Shown piece by piece: positions 54,386 to 62,932 of a DNA stretch of 64,000 nt (its first letter is position 1; the number at the start of each line of letters is the position of its first letter). Source of the stretch: GCA-2705995 sp965661625. GTDB lineage: Bacteria; Bacteroidota; Bacteroidia; Flavobacteriales_G; Salibacteraceae. The position numbers and the translations under genes were made by a program. The stretch covers positions 1 through 64,000 of the forward strand of contig CBFIEM010000011.1 in NCBI GenBank assembly GCA_965661625.1. Reading direction: 5' to 3'. The notes beneath the pieces were generated by a model. The model did not search any database and was not told the origin of the DNA. It worked only from the letters and a program-made list of their open reading frames with translations.

Positions 54386-54822
54386 AGACCATGAGAACAC
54401 TCTTATTTGCAACATTTTTAGTGCTGAGTATTACAAGCTTCAGTCAAGATCATAGGTATGATCAAATTCAGGCTTTAAAAGTAAGCTTCATAACTCAAAA
54501 AGTTGACTTATCGCCTCAGCAAGCTCAAGAATTCTGGCCAATATATAATCAAATGAGTGCTGAAATTGAAGCTTTACGAGCCAAGCGAAAATCTGCATTT
54601 AAGGCTGGGCAGCAGCAACTTAAAAGCCAATCTGATGAACAGATTGAAGCCTTGATCCAGTTAAAATTTCAGACCGAAGAAAAAGAACTAATTATTCGGA
54701 AGGCGTACCACAATAAATTCAAGGCAGTATTAGAAATGCATCAAATTGCTGAACTTTACATCGCGGAAAAAGAATTTAAACGACATCTAATTGAACGACT
54801 TAAGCGAAGTGGGAAAAGCTGA
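54382..54822 (+). CDS. Periplasmic helical protein of ECF operons (Spy/CpxP-like)
   Basis: 146 residues. Signal peptide ('TLLFATFLVLSITSFSQ'), then a long helical protein: 'RYDQIQALKVSFITQKVDLS', 'PQQAQEFWPIYNQMSAEIEA', 'IEALIQLKFQTEEKELIIRK'. The 'KVxFITxxxxLSPxxAxxFWPxY' string is typical of proteins that accompany ECF sigma factors in Bacteroidota and recalls Spy/CpxP-like periplasmic sensors. The likely function is periplasmic sensing for the sigma system. Its 3' end overlaps the start region of the aminotransferase. Confidence 0.8.
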   Translation: MKTMRTLLFATFLVLSITSFSQDHRYDQIQALKVSFITQKVDLSPQQAQEFWPIYNQMSAEIEALRAKRKSAFKAGQQQLKSQSDEQIEALIQLKFQTEEKELIIRKAYHNKFKAVLEMHQIAELYIAEKEFKRHLIERLKRSGKS

Positions 54823-56041
54823 CCAACATCATTCTAATATTCTAAATTCATCGCTTAATGATTACAGGGAAGGAATCGCGAAGACTTCTCCATTTCCTAT
54901 TGATTTCGAAGCAGATTACGCACGCGGATGTTGGATTTATCATAAATCAGGTGAAAAATACCTTGATTTAACTTCTGGTATAGGTGTTTCCAATTTTGGA
55001 CACGGACATCCGGAAATAACGGCAGCCATCCACCAACAGGTCGATAGACACCTCCATGTTATGGTGTTCGGAGAATTCATTCAAGATGCTCAGCTTAAGC
55101 TAGCCAAAAATCTTCAAAAATTATTTCCTTCCAATTTAAATCAATTATACCCTGTTAACTCTGGAACCGAAGCAGTAGAAGCCGCATTGAAGTTGGCAAA
55201 AAGAGCAACGGGAAGAACAGAGATCATCTCACTGCATAGAGCTTACCATGGTTCTACTCATGGCTCTCTGAGTGTGAGCGGAAATGAACAAAAAAAAAGG
55301 GCATTCAGACCACTACTCCCAAGCGTGAAGTTCATTGATCATGATGCAGTAGATCAGCTCAATCAAATCACTTCAAATACAGCTTGTGTTATCGTTGAAT
55401 TAGTACAAGGAGATGCAGGTGTTAGAATTGCAAGTAAGCGATGGGCAAAAGCACTTTCGGAACGCTGTAAAGATGTTGGTGCGCTATTAATTGTTGATGA
55501 AATCCAAGCTGGAATGGGCAGAACAGGAGCCTATTTTTCATTTCAACATTATGATGTACACCCTTCAATTGTAGTTTTGGGAAAAGCCATGGGGGGAGGA
55601 ATGCCTATTGGTGGAGTTGTTGCAAATCATGCACTTCTAGAACTCTTTACCACAAAACCCATGCTGGGACACATCACTACTTTTGGAGGCCATCCCGTAA
55701 GTTGTGCTGCAGGTGCGGAAGCATGCAATATCTTGGCTAACGAAATTGATCTAGAGCAAGTTGAGCAAAAAGGGCTTTATATGGCTGAGCGTCTTAAGCA
55801 TCCGCGTATTAAGAATGTTAGGCAAATTGGCTTGATGTTGGCAATTGATTTGGAATCAGCAGATCAAGTAGATGCACTGTTTAACTACTGCTTAAGCAAA
55901 GGAGTTTTTATTTTTTGGTTCCTTTCAACTGACTATGCTTTTCGCATTGCTCCTCCTCTAACCATTTCGTATGATGAAATTGACTTCGGATTACAAGTAA
56001 TCCTTGATGGATTAAATCACAATCAAGTTGCATCTGATTAA
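54809..56041 (+). CDS. Class III aminotransferase (acetylornithine/4-aminobutyrate type)
   Basis: About 410 residues from a GTG at 54809; a TTG at 54791 is the other choice and there is no ATG. Either way it overlaps the stop of the previous gene. Motifs: 'LDLTSGIGVSNFGHGHPEIT', 'PVNSGTEAVEAALKLAKRAT', 'LIVDEIQAGMGRTGAYFSFQ' and the PLP lysine in 'SIVVLGKAMGGGMPIGGVVA'. Class III enzymes transfer the omega-amino group of ornithine, acetylornithine, GABA or similar. It does not sit with arginine genes, so the substrate is open. Confidence 0.85.
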   Translation: MGKADQHHSNILNSSLNDYREGIAKTSPFPIDFEADYARGCWIYHKSGEKYLDLTSGIGVSNFGHGHPEITAAIHQQVDRHLHVMVFGEFIQDAQLKLAKNLQKLFPSNLNQLYPVNSGTEAVEAALKLAKRATGRTEIISLHRAYHGSTHGSLSVSGNEQKKRAFRPLLPSVKFIDHDAVDQLNQITSNTACVIVELVQGDAGVRIASKRWAKALSERCKDVGALLIVDEIQAGMGRTGAYFSFQHYDVHPSIVVLGKAMGGGMPIGGVVANHALLELFTTKPMLGHITTFGGHPVSCAAGAEACNILANEIDLEQVEQKGLYMAERLKHPRIKNVRQIGLMLAIDLESADQVDALFNYCLSKGVFIFWFLSTDYAFRIAPPLTISYDEIDFGLQVILDGLNHNQVASD

Positions 56042-56084
56042 TTAGCTTTTGACTAACTTGTTTCTTCACTAAGTTGAATCCCAC

Positions 56085-56507
56085 ATGAAGGTCGTTCCTA
56101 GTAAAAAAGAGTACAAAAAAGAAGAATTGGTAATCACATGGTCTGCTCATCGGTGCATCCATGCAGAAAAATGTTGGAGAGGTTTGCCAGAAGTATTTCA
56201 GTATGGCAAAAAGCCTTGGATTAATACTGATGGGGCTTCCATTGACCGCATTATGAATCAAATTGATCAATGTCCATCAGGTGCATTGGCTTACATTAAT
56301 AACTCTTCCAACGAGGCAAAAACAGCCTCCAAAAATAAAATTTCGGTAGCGAAAAATGGGCCATTACTCATCAAAGGAAGTTTTGAAATCGAGCAAAATG
56401 GGAAAGTTATTCAAGAGGCTGGAAATGCTGCTTTATGCCGCTGTGGCGCTTCAAAACAAAAACCTTACTGCGATTTAAGTCACAAAGATTTAGCCTTTGA
56501 CCACTAA
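56085..56507 (+). CDS. Fusion of a divergent mono-cluster ferredoxin (YjdI type) and a CDGSH iron-sulfur domain
   Basis: 140 residues. Residues ~10-70 have the Fer4_19/YjdI pattern with cysteines in 'WSAHRCIHAEKCWRGLPEVF' and 'MNQIDQCPSGALAY'. The C-terminal 40 residues are a CDGSH-type site: 'LCRCGASKQKPYCDLSHKD', i.e. C-x-C-x7... C-x3-H with CDLSH for CDGSH, the three Cys and one His ligands of a 2Fe-2S cluster. So one chain carries two iron-sulfur centres. It stops directly next to the convergent CoA-binding gene. Electron transfer or cluster sensing is inferred. Confidence 0.85.
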   Translation: MKVVPSKKEYKKEELVITWSAHRCIHAEKCWRGLPEVFQYGKKPWINTDGASIDRIMNQIDQCPSGALAYINNSSNEAKTASKNKISVAKNGPLLIKGSFEIEQNGKVIQEAGNAALCRCGASKQKPYCDLSHKDLAFDH

Positions 56508-56870
56508 TCAGAACTGATTTGAAGCCAACATTACAAGTGTACATCCCGTAACCACTTCAATACCCATTTCTTGAGCTTTTTGAATAAAGCGATCGTTCTC
56601 CGTTCCGGGGTTGAAAATGATTCGCTTGGGATTCAAGTGTAATACATAAGGCACATACACATCCTGATTCATCGGTCCAACATAAAGGGTAACCGTGTGA
56701 ACATCAGATATATCAGGAGTTCCGTGTTGAATTGGAACTCCAGCACATGCTCCGTTTTTAATTCCAACACATACTACCTCTACCCTATTTTGTAATAGCC
56801 GCTCAGTAGCCAACCAAGCGTAACGAGATTCATTGGTTGTTGCACCAATAACAAGCGTCTTTTTGTTCAT
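56508..56870 (-). CDS. CoA-binding protein (YccU-like)
   Basis: 120 residues, a single Rossmann-type CoA-binding domain. 'KTLVIGATTNESRYAWLATE' is the nucleotide loop, with 'VDTVTLYVG'-like strand 'VHTVTLYVGPMNQDVYVPYV', 'PKRIIFNPGTENDRFIQKAQ' and 'GIEVVTGCTLVML'. This matches the small CoA-binding proteins related to succinyl-CoA ligase alpha. Function otherwise unknown. Upstream 56881-56895 is a near-perfect palindrome TAGCTAT-a-ATAGCTA in its promoter region. Confidence 0.82.
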   Translation of the reverse strand: MNKKTLVIGATTNESRYAWLATERLLQNRVEVVCVGIKNGACAGVPIQHGTPDISDVHTVTLYVGPMNQDVYVPYVLHLNPKRIIFNPGTENDRFIQKAQEMGIEVVTGCTLVMLASNQF

Positions 56871-56901
56871 GCTTTAAAACTAGCTATAATAGCTATTAGG
56901 G

Positions 56902-56934
56902 CAAAAAAAAAGCCCTACCGTTTGAGGTAGGGCT
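56902..56934 (-). terminator. Intrinsic terminator of the tRNA-Ser gene
   Basis: Read on the minus strand, AGCCCTACC and GGTAGGGCT pair around a six-base loop and are followed by a run of T (A-run on the plus strand, 56903-56911). Confidence 0.92.
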
Positions 56935-56944
56935 TCAATTTATG

Positions 56945-57032
56945 TGGCGGAGAGTGAGGGATTCGAACCCTCGATACCTCTCAGTATGCCGGTTTTCAAG
57001 ACCGGTGCATTCGACCACTCTGCCAACTCTCC
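56945..57032 (-). tRNA. tRNA-Ser(UGA)
   Basis: Acceptor stem GGAGAGT/ACTCTCC, discriminator G and an encoded CCA end (56945-56947). The anticodon loop CTTGAAA gives UGA (plus-strand TCA at 56996-56998). There is a long variable arm between the anticodon stem CCGGT/ACCGG and the T arm (GAGGGTTCGAATCCCTC), as expected for class II serine tRNA. It is followed by a terminator. Confidence 0.97.
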
Positions 57033-57115
57033 GCTGCAAAAGTATCTTTCCTTTTAATATTAGCAAGCAGTGAGACTGAAAATATTTATGATTTTTCTAA
57101 AGAAATTACATTCTT

Positions 57116-57814
57116 CTAAAAAGGGTTTGTGGCCCAAACACTTAGCTCAGGAATAAATCCACGCGGATCCATTCGCAATGCAGAAATAACAGCGTGGGCG
57201 ATTTCAGTAGGTCGTAACTTATTGGGTTCTAGCGCTCGCTCACTCCTATCCTCTTGATTAAAAGCGGTTGGAACCTCACTTGGGTTTACTAAGATAACCC
57301 GAACGTTATATGGACGCAATTCGGCTTGCCAACATTGGGTCATTCCTCGAAGAGCAAATTTTGAAGAAGCATAAACCGTACCCCTCGCGAATCCTTTGAC
57401 TCCTGCACTCGATGCAATGTTAACAATGCTCCCACACTTTTGCTTTTTGAAAACTGAAGCAACCTTAGCAGTCAAAACTGCTACTCCAAACACATTGACC
57501 TCATATGTTTTCAGCATTGCCTCATGACTAACTTCGGTAACCTCAGGCCAATCATTACCAATCCCTGCATTGTTTATTAAAACATCAATCCGGCCATGTT
57601 TATCCATAATGGTATTAATACCGTTTTCTAAACTAGCTTCATCAGTCATATCCGCATGCAATGGTTCAGCGCCCATTTCATTGGCTACTCGATTTAACTT
57701 CTGTTGGTCACGACCAGTTATGTAAACCACGGCCCTTTGTTCTATTGCTAATTCAGCCATTGCCTTACCTAAACCAGAGCTGCCTCCGGTAATCAATATT
57801 ACTTGGTCTTTCAT
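57116..57814 (-). CDS. SDR family NAD(P)-dependent oxidoreductase
   Basis: 232 residues from the ATG at 57814. The dinucleotide loop is 'ILITGGSSGLGKAMAELAIE', followed by 'NNAGIGNDW', the serine in 'SIVNIASSAGVKGFARGTVY' and the catalytic Y-x-x-x-K in 'VYASSKFALRG'. A classical SDR of FabG-like length without a distinctive partner. 'YITGRDQQKLNRV' suggests NADP preference (Arg after the second strand). Substrate unknown; many homologues are short-chain alcohol or 3-ketoacyl reductases. Confidence 0.88.
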   Translation of the reverse strand: MKDQVILITGGSSGLGKAMAELAIEQRAVVYITGRDQQKLNRVANEMGAEPLHADMTDEASLENGINTIMDKHGRIDVLINNAGIGNDWPEVTEVSHEAMLKTYEVNVFGVAVLTAKVASVFKKQKCGSIVNIASSAGVKGFARGTVYASSKFALRGMTQCWQAELRPYNVRVILVNPSEVPTAFNQEDRSERALEPNKLRPTEIAHAVISALRMDPRGFIPELSVWATNPF

Positions 57815-57908
57815 ATGTTTCAATTATTTTGGTTTAAGTTCTTTACAGATATCTTGCATAATATTTTTCCGATACCTAAAAATTTCTGTTTAAGTAAACA
57901 TGTTCCTG

Positions 57909-57916
57909 TAAATTTG
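57909..57916 (+). promoter_or_regulatory. -7 element (TAAATTTG) placed for a leaderless GWxTD transcript
   Basis: Exact TAnnTTTG match five bases before the ATG at 57922. Confidence 0.5.
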
Positions 57917-57921
57917 TATCC

Positions 57922-59391
57922 ATGATACGATTTGTAGCAATTGGAATAATAACACTTTTAGTGAATTTAGGTTTTACAAAACCTGTAAACGCCCAGAAGT
58001 TAGAAGCTTATATATATCAAGCATCGTTCTATAACGCTCAGGTTGGCCCCTACATGGAGGTTTACCTGCAAATAGACGGAAAAAGCTTATCCTATAAAAA
58101 GTCCGGTGAGGGGTTTCAAAGCAAACTTGAAGTAACTTATATCTTTCAACAAGACTCTCAGGTTGTACAATATGAAAAGTTCAACCTCCAAAGCCCTATC
58201 ATATCCGATACATTAACATCAAACGACCTCATTGATGTAAAGCGTTTCCCACTGAAAAATGGAGACTACACACTCGATGTAGTGGTGTCTTACGAAGAAA
58301 AAGGTGTTGACCATGACCTAGAGGCATCTATCCCAATAACACAAAACATCAGTAATAAAGCGTTATCACTTTCAACACTTGTATTCTCAACTTCAATTGC
58401 GCCAGCTAAACAAGAAAATCCATTCAATAAAGGTGGACTTACGGTGATTCCACGCCCTATTGATTTTTATGAAGATGAGCCTACCATACTTTTTTATGCG
58501 GAAGCATATCATTCAGACAAAATGCTAAGTGATACGGGAGCCTTCTTAGCCAAAGCCTTTCTGGAGCAAACCTCAACTGGACAAATTATCCCACAAACGG
58601 TCAGCTATAAACGACTTCAGTCTGCATCCTTGGTGCCGGTTGTTTTTGAGTTGCCTATTGAAGGAATTAAATCAAATTACTATGATTTAGTGTTAGAGTT
58701 AAGATCTAGGGACAATGTGGTTCTAATTGCATCTAAGGAGCGTATAACGGTATCCAATACTCCAAAACAGCCTGAACCGATCAATTTTGATGAAACTCCA
58801 GTTAATCAAACATTCATAGGAAGTGTTACTTCTGTTGATTCAATGAGGTTTCTAGTGCAAACATTGAGGCCTAAGGCAAATCAAAGTGAAGTAAAGTATA
58901 TTGATGGTCCTGCAAAAGGTGATGAACTCATTGGCCTCCAAAAGTTCTTCTACAGGTTCTGGCACACGCGAAATGCGACAAATCCCGAAGATGAATGGAA
59001 CGCGTATTGGGAACTCGTAACCATTGTGAACAAAGAATATGGAACACCCAGTAAGTATGGGTTCGAAACTGATCGTGGTGACCTCTACTTAAAATATGGC
59101 AAACCAAACACCATTATTAAGCGAGATAATGAAACCTCAGCTTACCCCTATCACATTTGGCATTACTACAGGCATCCTAAACAAAGCGATGCACGTTATA
59201 TCTTCTATAATCCTGACTTAGTAACCAATGATTATACATTGCTTCACTCCAATGTTATCGGAGAAATAAGCAATCATCGTTGGCAGATGGAGTTGCAGCG
59301 TAGAAATACTCCTTTCGGTACAACTGATGATGTATCTCCAGGGTCATATTATGGAAGCGAAGCAGAGCAGCTGTTCAATGCCCCACGCTAA
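57922..59391 (+). CDS. GWxTD domain-containing protein
   Basis: 489 residues. Signal peptide about 1-25 ('IGIITLLVNLGFTKPVNAQ'). The N-terminal 330 residues are beta-rich. The C-terminal GWxTD-family domain begins 'FFYRFWHTRNATNPEDEWNA' and holds 'YGTPSKYGFETDRGDLYLKY' and 'GKPNTIIKRDNETSAYPYHI', where the GWxTD motif itself reads GFETD. These are envelope proteins found in Bacteroidota and relatives, of unknown function. Its own promoter lies directly before it. Confidence 0.88.
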   Translation: MIRFVAIGIITLLVNLGFTKPVNAQKLEAYIYQASFYNAQVGPYMEVYLQIDGKSLSYKKSGEGFQSKLEVTYIFQQDSQVVQYEKFNLQSPIISDTLTSNDLIDVKRFPLKNGDYTLDVVVSYEEKGVDHDLEASIPITQNISNKALSLSTLVFSTSIAPAKQENPFNKGGLTVIPRPIDFYEDEPTILFYAEAYHSDKMLSDTGAFLAKAFLEQTSTGQIIPQTVSYKRLQSASLVPVVFELPIEGIKSNYYDLVLELRSRDNVVLIASKERITVSNTPKQPEPINFDETPVNQTFIGSVTSVDSMRFLVQTLRPKANQSEVKYIDGPAKGDELIGLQKFFYRFWHTRNATNPEDEWNAYWELVTIVNKEYGTPSKYGFETDRGDLYLKYGKPNTIIKRDNETSAYPYHIWHYYRHPKQSDARYIFYNPDLVTNDYTLLHSNVIGEISNHRWQMELQRRNTPFGTTDDVSPGSYYGSEAEQLFNAPR

Positions 59392-59434
59392 TTGATTAAA
59401 TCGAATAAACTAACATTGCACGAAAATCAATCTT

Positions 59435-60505
59435 TTGACCAATCCCAGTAATAATAATACGAATACAGCAATCGTATTACTTGCATATAACAGCCTCCAG
59501 TTAGTAAAGCAATTCCTCCCTAAAATAATTGATACAACTGCACACCGCAATGATGTTGACATTTGGGTGGTTGATAATGCTTCAACAGACAACACGGAGA
59601 AGTTTGTTAGGGAAAATTTTCCCGCTGTAAACTTATATGTGATTAAAGTTAACCATGGCTTCACAGGTGGTTATTCAGAGTCGCTCCCCCACATCTCTGC
59701 AGCAAATTATGTATTGATAAGCTCTGATATAGAAGTTGCTGACAACTGGTTTGACCCTGCCATTGAGCTATTAAATAGCGCTGATGACATTGCGGCAGTA
59801 CAACCAAAAATTATGTCCTTTGATAATCGTAATTTATTTGAATACGCTGGTGCAGCGGGAGGCTTTATAGACGCACTTGGGTTTCCATTTTGTAGAGGTA
59901 GACTTGTCAATGCTGTGGAAGAGGACCATGGCCAATATGACAACGTACAAGAAATATTTTGGGCCTCTGGAGCCTGTTTATTTGTTAAGGCAGACTTGTA
60001 CCATAAGTCTGGTGGGTTGGACAATACCTTCTTTGCTCATATGGAAGAAATTGACCTGGCTTGGAGGTTTAAAAACATGGGCCACAGGGTGTTATTTCAG
60101 CCGGCTTCTAAAATATTTCATATGGGTGGGTATGTAATTGCCTATGGTAGCCCGGGGAAAGTTTTTAGAAACCACCGCAACAACCTCATAATGCTGTTCA
60201 AAAACAGCAGTTTAGCAAATTTTGCTTGGAAACTTCCAATTCGTTTAATGCTTGACCATGTGGCTATTGTAAAAATGCTGTTGGATGGAAATCCAAAATC
60301 AAGCTTGGCCGTAGTTAGAGCTCATATCAGCTTTTTTGGCAATTTAGGTGTTTGGATTAAAAGTCGAAATCAAGTCAGAAAGCACTTTAAAAATCCCAAT
60401 AGGTTTGGAATATACCGCGGAAGCCTCGTATGGAATTTTTACGTTAAGGGTATCCGGAAATTTTCTGACTTAAACTGGAATATATCATCCGCAACAAAGG
60501 ACTAA
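59435..60505 (+). CDS. GT2 family glycosyltransferase
   Basis: 356 residues from a TTG at 59435; no ATG lies before the first strand. GT-A fold: 'IVLLAYNSLQLVKQFLPKII', 'VDIWVVDNASTDNTEKFVRE', 'HGFTGGYSESL', the D-x-D-like 'LISSDIEVADNWF', and 'EIFWASGACLFVKADLYHKS' with 'FAHMEEIDLAWRFKNMG' (E-E-D-L-xW catalytic region). This is the rhamnosyltransferase-like GT2 group that builds O-antigen or exopolysaccharide. The CDP-sugar genes start 57 bases downstream. Confidence 0.87.
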   Translation: MTNPSNNNTNTAIVLLAYNSLQLVKQFLPKIIDTTAHRNDVDIWVVDNASTDNTEKFVRENFPAVNLYVIKVNHGFTGGYSESLPHISAANYVLISSDIEVADNWFDPAIELLNSADDIAAVQPKIMSFDNRNLFEYAGAAGGFIDALGFPFCRGRLVNAVEEDHGQYDNVQEIFWASGACLFVKADLYHKSGGLDNTFFAHMEEIDLAWRFKNMGHRVLFQPASKIFHMGGYVIAYGSPGKVFRNHRNNLIMLFKNSSLANFAWKLPIRLMLDHVAIVKMLLDGNPKSSLAVVRAHISFFGNLGVWIKSRNQVRKHFKNPNRFGIYRGSLVWNFYVKGIRKFSDLNWNISSATKD

Positions 60506-60536
60506 CTTAAAGTTATGGTCAGCCCTTCTGTTTCGA

Positions 60537-60544
60537 TATATTTG
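60537..60544 (+). promoter_or_regulatory. Bacteroidota -7 promoter element (TATATTTG)
   Basis: Exact TAnnTTTG match 17 bases before the rfbF ATG, so the CDP-sugar operon has its own promoter. Confidence 0.6.
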
Positions 60545-60561
60545 TGAGATAATACATAATC

Positions 60562-61338
60562 ATGAAAGTAGTCATTTTTGCAGGCGGTAAAGGAACTCGT
60601 ATATCTGAGGAGTCTCACCTGAGACCAAAGCCAATGATAGAAGTTGGTGGTAAGCCCATTTTGTGGCATATCATGAAGATTTATGAGTCTTTTGGTCATA
60701 AAGAATTCATCATCTGTTTGGGGTATAAGGGGTACATGATCAAAGAGTATTTCTTAAATTACTACTTCCACAATGCTGATGTAACGGTAAACTTGGCTAA
60801 TAATGAAGTTGAAGTTCATAAAAACAAAGCCGAATCCTTTAAGATTACCCTCGTTGATACTGGCTTAGAAACCCTCACAGCCGGACGTTTAAAAAGGGTT
60901 CAACCGTACATTGGAAATGAAGACTTCATGCTTACTTATGGCGATGGAGTTGGAGATGTTGACATGAATGCTCAACTTAATTTTCATCAAAGCCATGGTA
61001 AACTTTGCACGATGACTATAGTTCAACCTGGAAGTAGGTTTGGAACCCTCGACTTATCGACCACGAACCAGGTGAACCAATTCATGGAAAAGCCTAAAGA
61101 CGATGGAGCTTGGATAAACAGTGGCTTTTTTATTCTCAAACCTGAAGTATTTAACTATTTACATGACGATGCTGATGATGTGATGTGGGAGCGACAACCT
61201 TTGGAAGACATTACATCAGCTGGTGAACTAATGGCTTATAAGCATAACGGGTTTTGGAAATGTATGGATACGATGCGAGACAATGTTGATTTAAACAAGA
61301 TGTGGAACAATGAACCGGCTTGGAAAACGTGGGAATAG
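60562..61338 (+). CDS. rfbF: Glucose-1-phosphate cytidylyltransferase
   Basis: 258 residues. Nucleotidyltransferase opening 'FAGGKGTRISEESHLRPKPM' with the catalytic Arg and Lys, then 'IEVGGKPILWHIMKIYESFG', 'FMLTYGDGVGDVDMNAQLNF' and 'PLEDITSAGELMAYKHNGFW'. This matches RfbF/DdhA, which makes CDP-glucose from CTP and glucose 1-phosphate, the first step to CDP-3,6-dideoxyhexoses. It overlaps the start of rfbG by ten bases. Confidence 0.93.
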   Translation: MKVVIFAGGKGTRISEESHLRPKPMIEVGGKPILWHIMKIYESFGHKEFIICLGYKGYMIKEYFLNYYFHNADVTVNLANNEVEVHKNKAESFKITLVDTGLETLTAGRLKRVQPYIGNEDFMLTYGDGVGDVDMNAQLNFHQSHGKLCTMTIVQPGSRFGTLDLSTTNQVNQFMEKPKDDGAWINSGFFILKPEVFNYLHDDADDVMWERQPLEDITSAGELMAYKHNGFWKCMDTMRDNVDLNKMWNNEPAWKTWE

Positions 61339-62408
61339 AAGAGCTTAAAAAACACTACCAAGGCAAACGCGTATTTATTACTGGTCATACTGGTTTTAAA
61401 GGGGCATGGCTTCTATTGGTGCTTCACCATATAGGCGCTCGTGTAAAAGGCTATTCTTTAGCACCTGAATCCAACAGTCTTTTCAATTCAATTGACGGAA
61501 CTAGTTTATGCGAATCTGTAATAGGAGATATTCGGGATGAAAGGCACTTGAGCGACGCTATTTTATCTTTCAATCCTGATTATATTTTTCACATGGCTGC
61601 TCAAGCGTTGGTATTAGATTCTTATGAGCAACCCGTAGATACATTTAGCACAAATATCATGGGAACAGTGCATGTATTGAATGTATTACGCAGTATGAAA
61701 ACGCCTTGTAAAACAGTTATTATCACCACCGACAAAGTTTATGAAAACCTAGAACGTCCAGAACCTTATCAGGAAAATGAGCGTCTGGGAGGATACGACC
61801 CCTACTCCAACTCAAAAGCTTGTGCCGAGCTCGTTACTGCGAGTTACCGAAATTCGTTTTTCAATAAAAAAGACTTTCATTTACACTATCAGTCTATTGC
61901 TTCAGCACGCAGTGGTAATGTAATTGGCGGTGGAGACTGGAACGCGAATAGAATCATTCCAGACTTAGCTAGGTCATTATCAAAAAACAATACGCTAATT
62001 GTGCGTAACCCTACGGCAGTTAGACCTTGGCAGCACGTGCTCGACCCCTTGCGCGGCTACCTCATGCTTGGGGCGCACATGAATGATAATCCTACCTCTT
62101 TCTCAGAGGCTTTCAATTTTGGACCAGAAGATGAAGATACCCTTACTGTCGAAGAGTTGATTCAAGTTGCTATTGATTCTTGGGGTGAAGGAACATATGA
62201 AATAGCCAAAAACATCGATCAGCCACATGAAGCCCATTTACTTCGTCTTGCTATTGGTAAGTCAAAGTCAATGCTCAATTGGCGTCCTACCTTCAAATCA
62301 AAAGAAGCTATTCGTTTTACGGTAGATTGGTACAAAAATTCACCTGGATCAGAACGCGCATACTCTGAATTACAAATCCAACATTTTTTTCGCAATGAAA
62401 CTAACTAA
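61329..62408 (+). CDS. rfbG: CDP-glucose 4,6-dehydratase
   Basis: About 359 residues from a GTG at 61329 (a TTG at 61320 is the alternative), overlapping rfbF. NAD loop 'RVFITGHTGFKGAWLLLVLH' is the RfbG signature, with 'HMAAQALVLDSYEQPVDTFS', 'TTDKVYENLERPEPYQENER' and catalytic Tyr-Lys in 'YDPYSNSKACAELV'. It makes CDP-4-keto-6-deoxyglucose. It ends in a 14-base overlap with the epimerase gene, so the operon is translationally coupled. Confidence 0.93.
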   Translation: MGIEELKKHYQGKRVFITGHTGFKGAWLLLVLHHIGARVKGYSLAPESNSLFNSIDGTSLCESVIGDIRDERHLSDAILSFNPDYIFHMAAQALVLDSYEQPVDTFSTNIMGTVHVLNVLRSMKTPCKTVIITTDKVYENLERPEPYQENERLGGYDPYSNSKACAELVTASYRNSFFNKKDFHLHYQSIASARSGNVIGGGDWNANRIIPDLARSLSKNNTLIVRNPTAVRPWQHVLDPLRGYLMLGAHMNDNPTSFSEAFNFGPEDEDTLTVEELIQVAIDSWGEGTYEIAKNIDQPHEAHLLRLAIGKSKSMLNWRPTFKSKEAIRFTVDWYKNSPGSERAYSELQIQHFFRNETN

Positions 62409-62931
62409 AACAAGTTTCGATGGACTCATCAAAGTCGATGGCTTTTTTGCAGCGGATAATCGCGGAAGTTTCACTAAGATGTTTCACCAAGAGGATTTTA
62501 ACAAAGTAGTAGGCCCATTTGAAATTGCTGAAATTTATTATAGCACAAGCAACAAGAATGTAATTAGAGGAATGCACTTTCAACTTCCTCCGCATGAGCA
62601 CAATAAATTCGTTTACTGCTCGCATGGATCAGTGTTAGATGTAGTTATTGATTTGCGTAAAAATTCACCCACCTATCAAAACGTTTTTTCAATTCAAATT
62701 TCGTCTAAATTGAATAATGGATTGTTTATTCCTAAAGGGTTTGCTCATGGTTTTTTAGCATTAGAACCTAACACTACCATGGTTTATCATACTTCTTCTG
62801 TATATAATCCAAGTTCTGATGCTGGAATCAGGTATGATTCAATCCCATTTAACTGGCCTATTCAAAATCCAGTAGTGTCGGAACGAGACTTAAATTTAGA
62901 CGCATTAAATTCATTTATATCCCCTTTTTAA
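62395..62931 (+). CDS. RmlC-like sugar-nucleotide 3,5-epimerase
   Basis: 178 residues, the RmlC cupin length. 'ADNRGSFTKMFHQEDF', 'NVIRGMHFQLPPHEHNKFVY' (catalytic His), 'SVLDVVIDLRKNSPTYQNVF' and 'FIPKGFAHGFLALEPNT' (second conserved His) are the family marks. In a CDP-sugar operon the substrate should be CDP-4-keto-6-deoxyglucose or its 3-deoxy form, inverting C5 and/or C3 as in CDP-ascarylose synthesis. dTDP use is less likely because no rmlA/rmlB is in sight. Confidence 0.85.
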   Translation: MKLTKTSFDGLIKVDGFFAADNRGSFTKMFHQEDFNKVVGPFEIAEIYYSTSNKNVIRGMHFQLPPHEHNKFVYCSHGSVLDVVIDLRKNSPTYQNVFSIQISSKLNNGLFIPKGFAHGFLALEPNTTMVYHTSSVYNPSSDAGIRYDSIPFNWPIQNPVVSERDLNLDALNSFISPF

Positions 62932-62932
62932 T

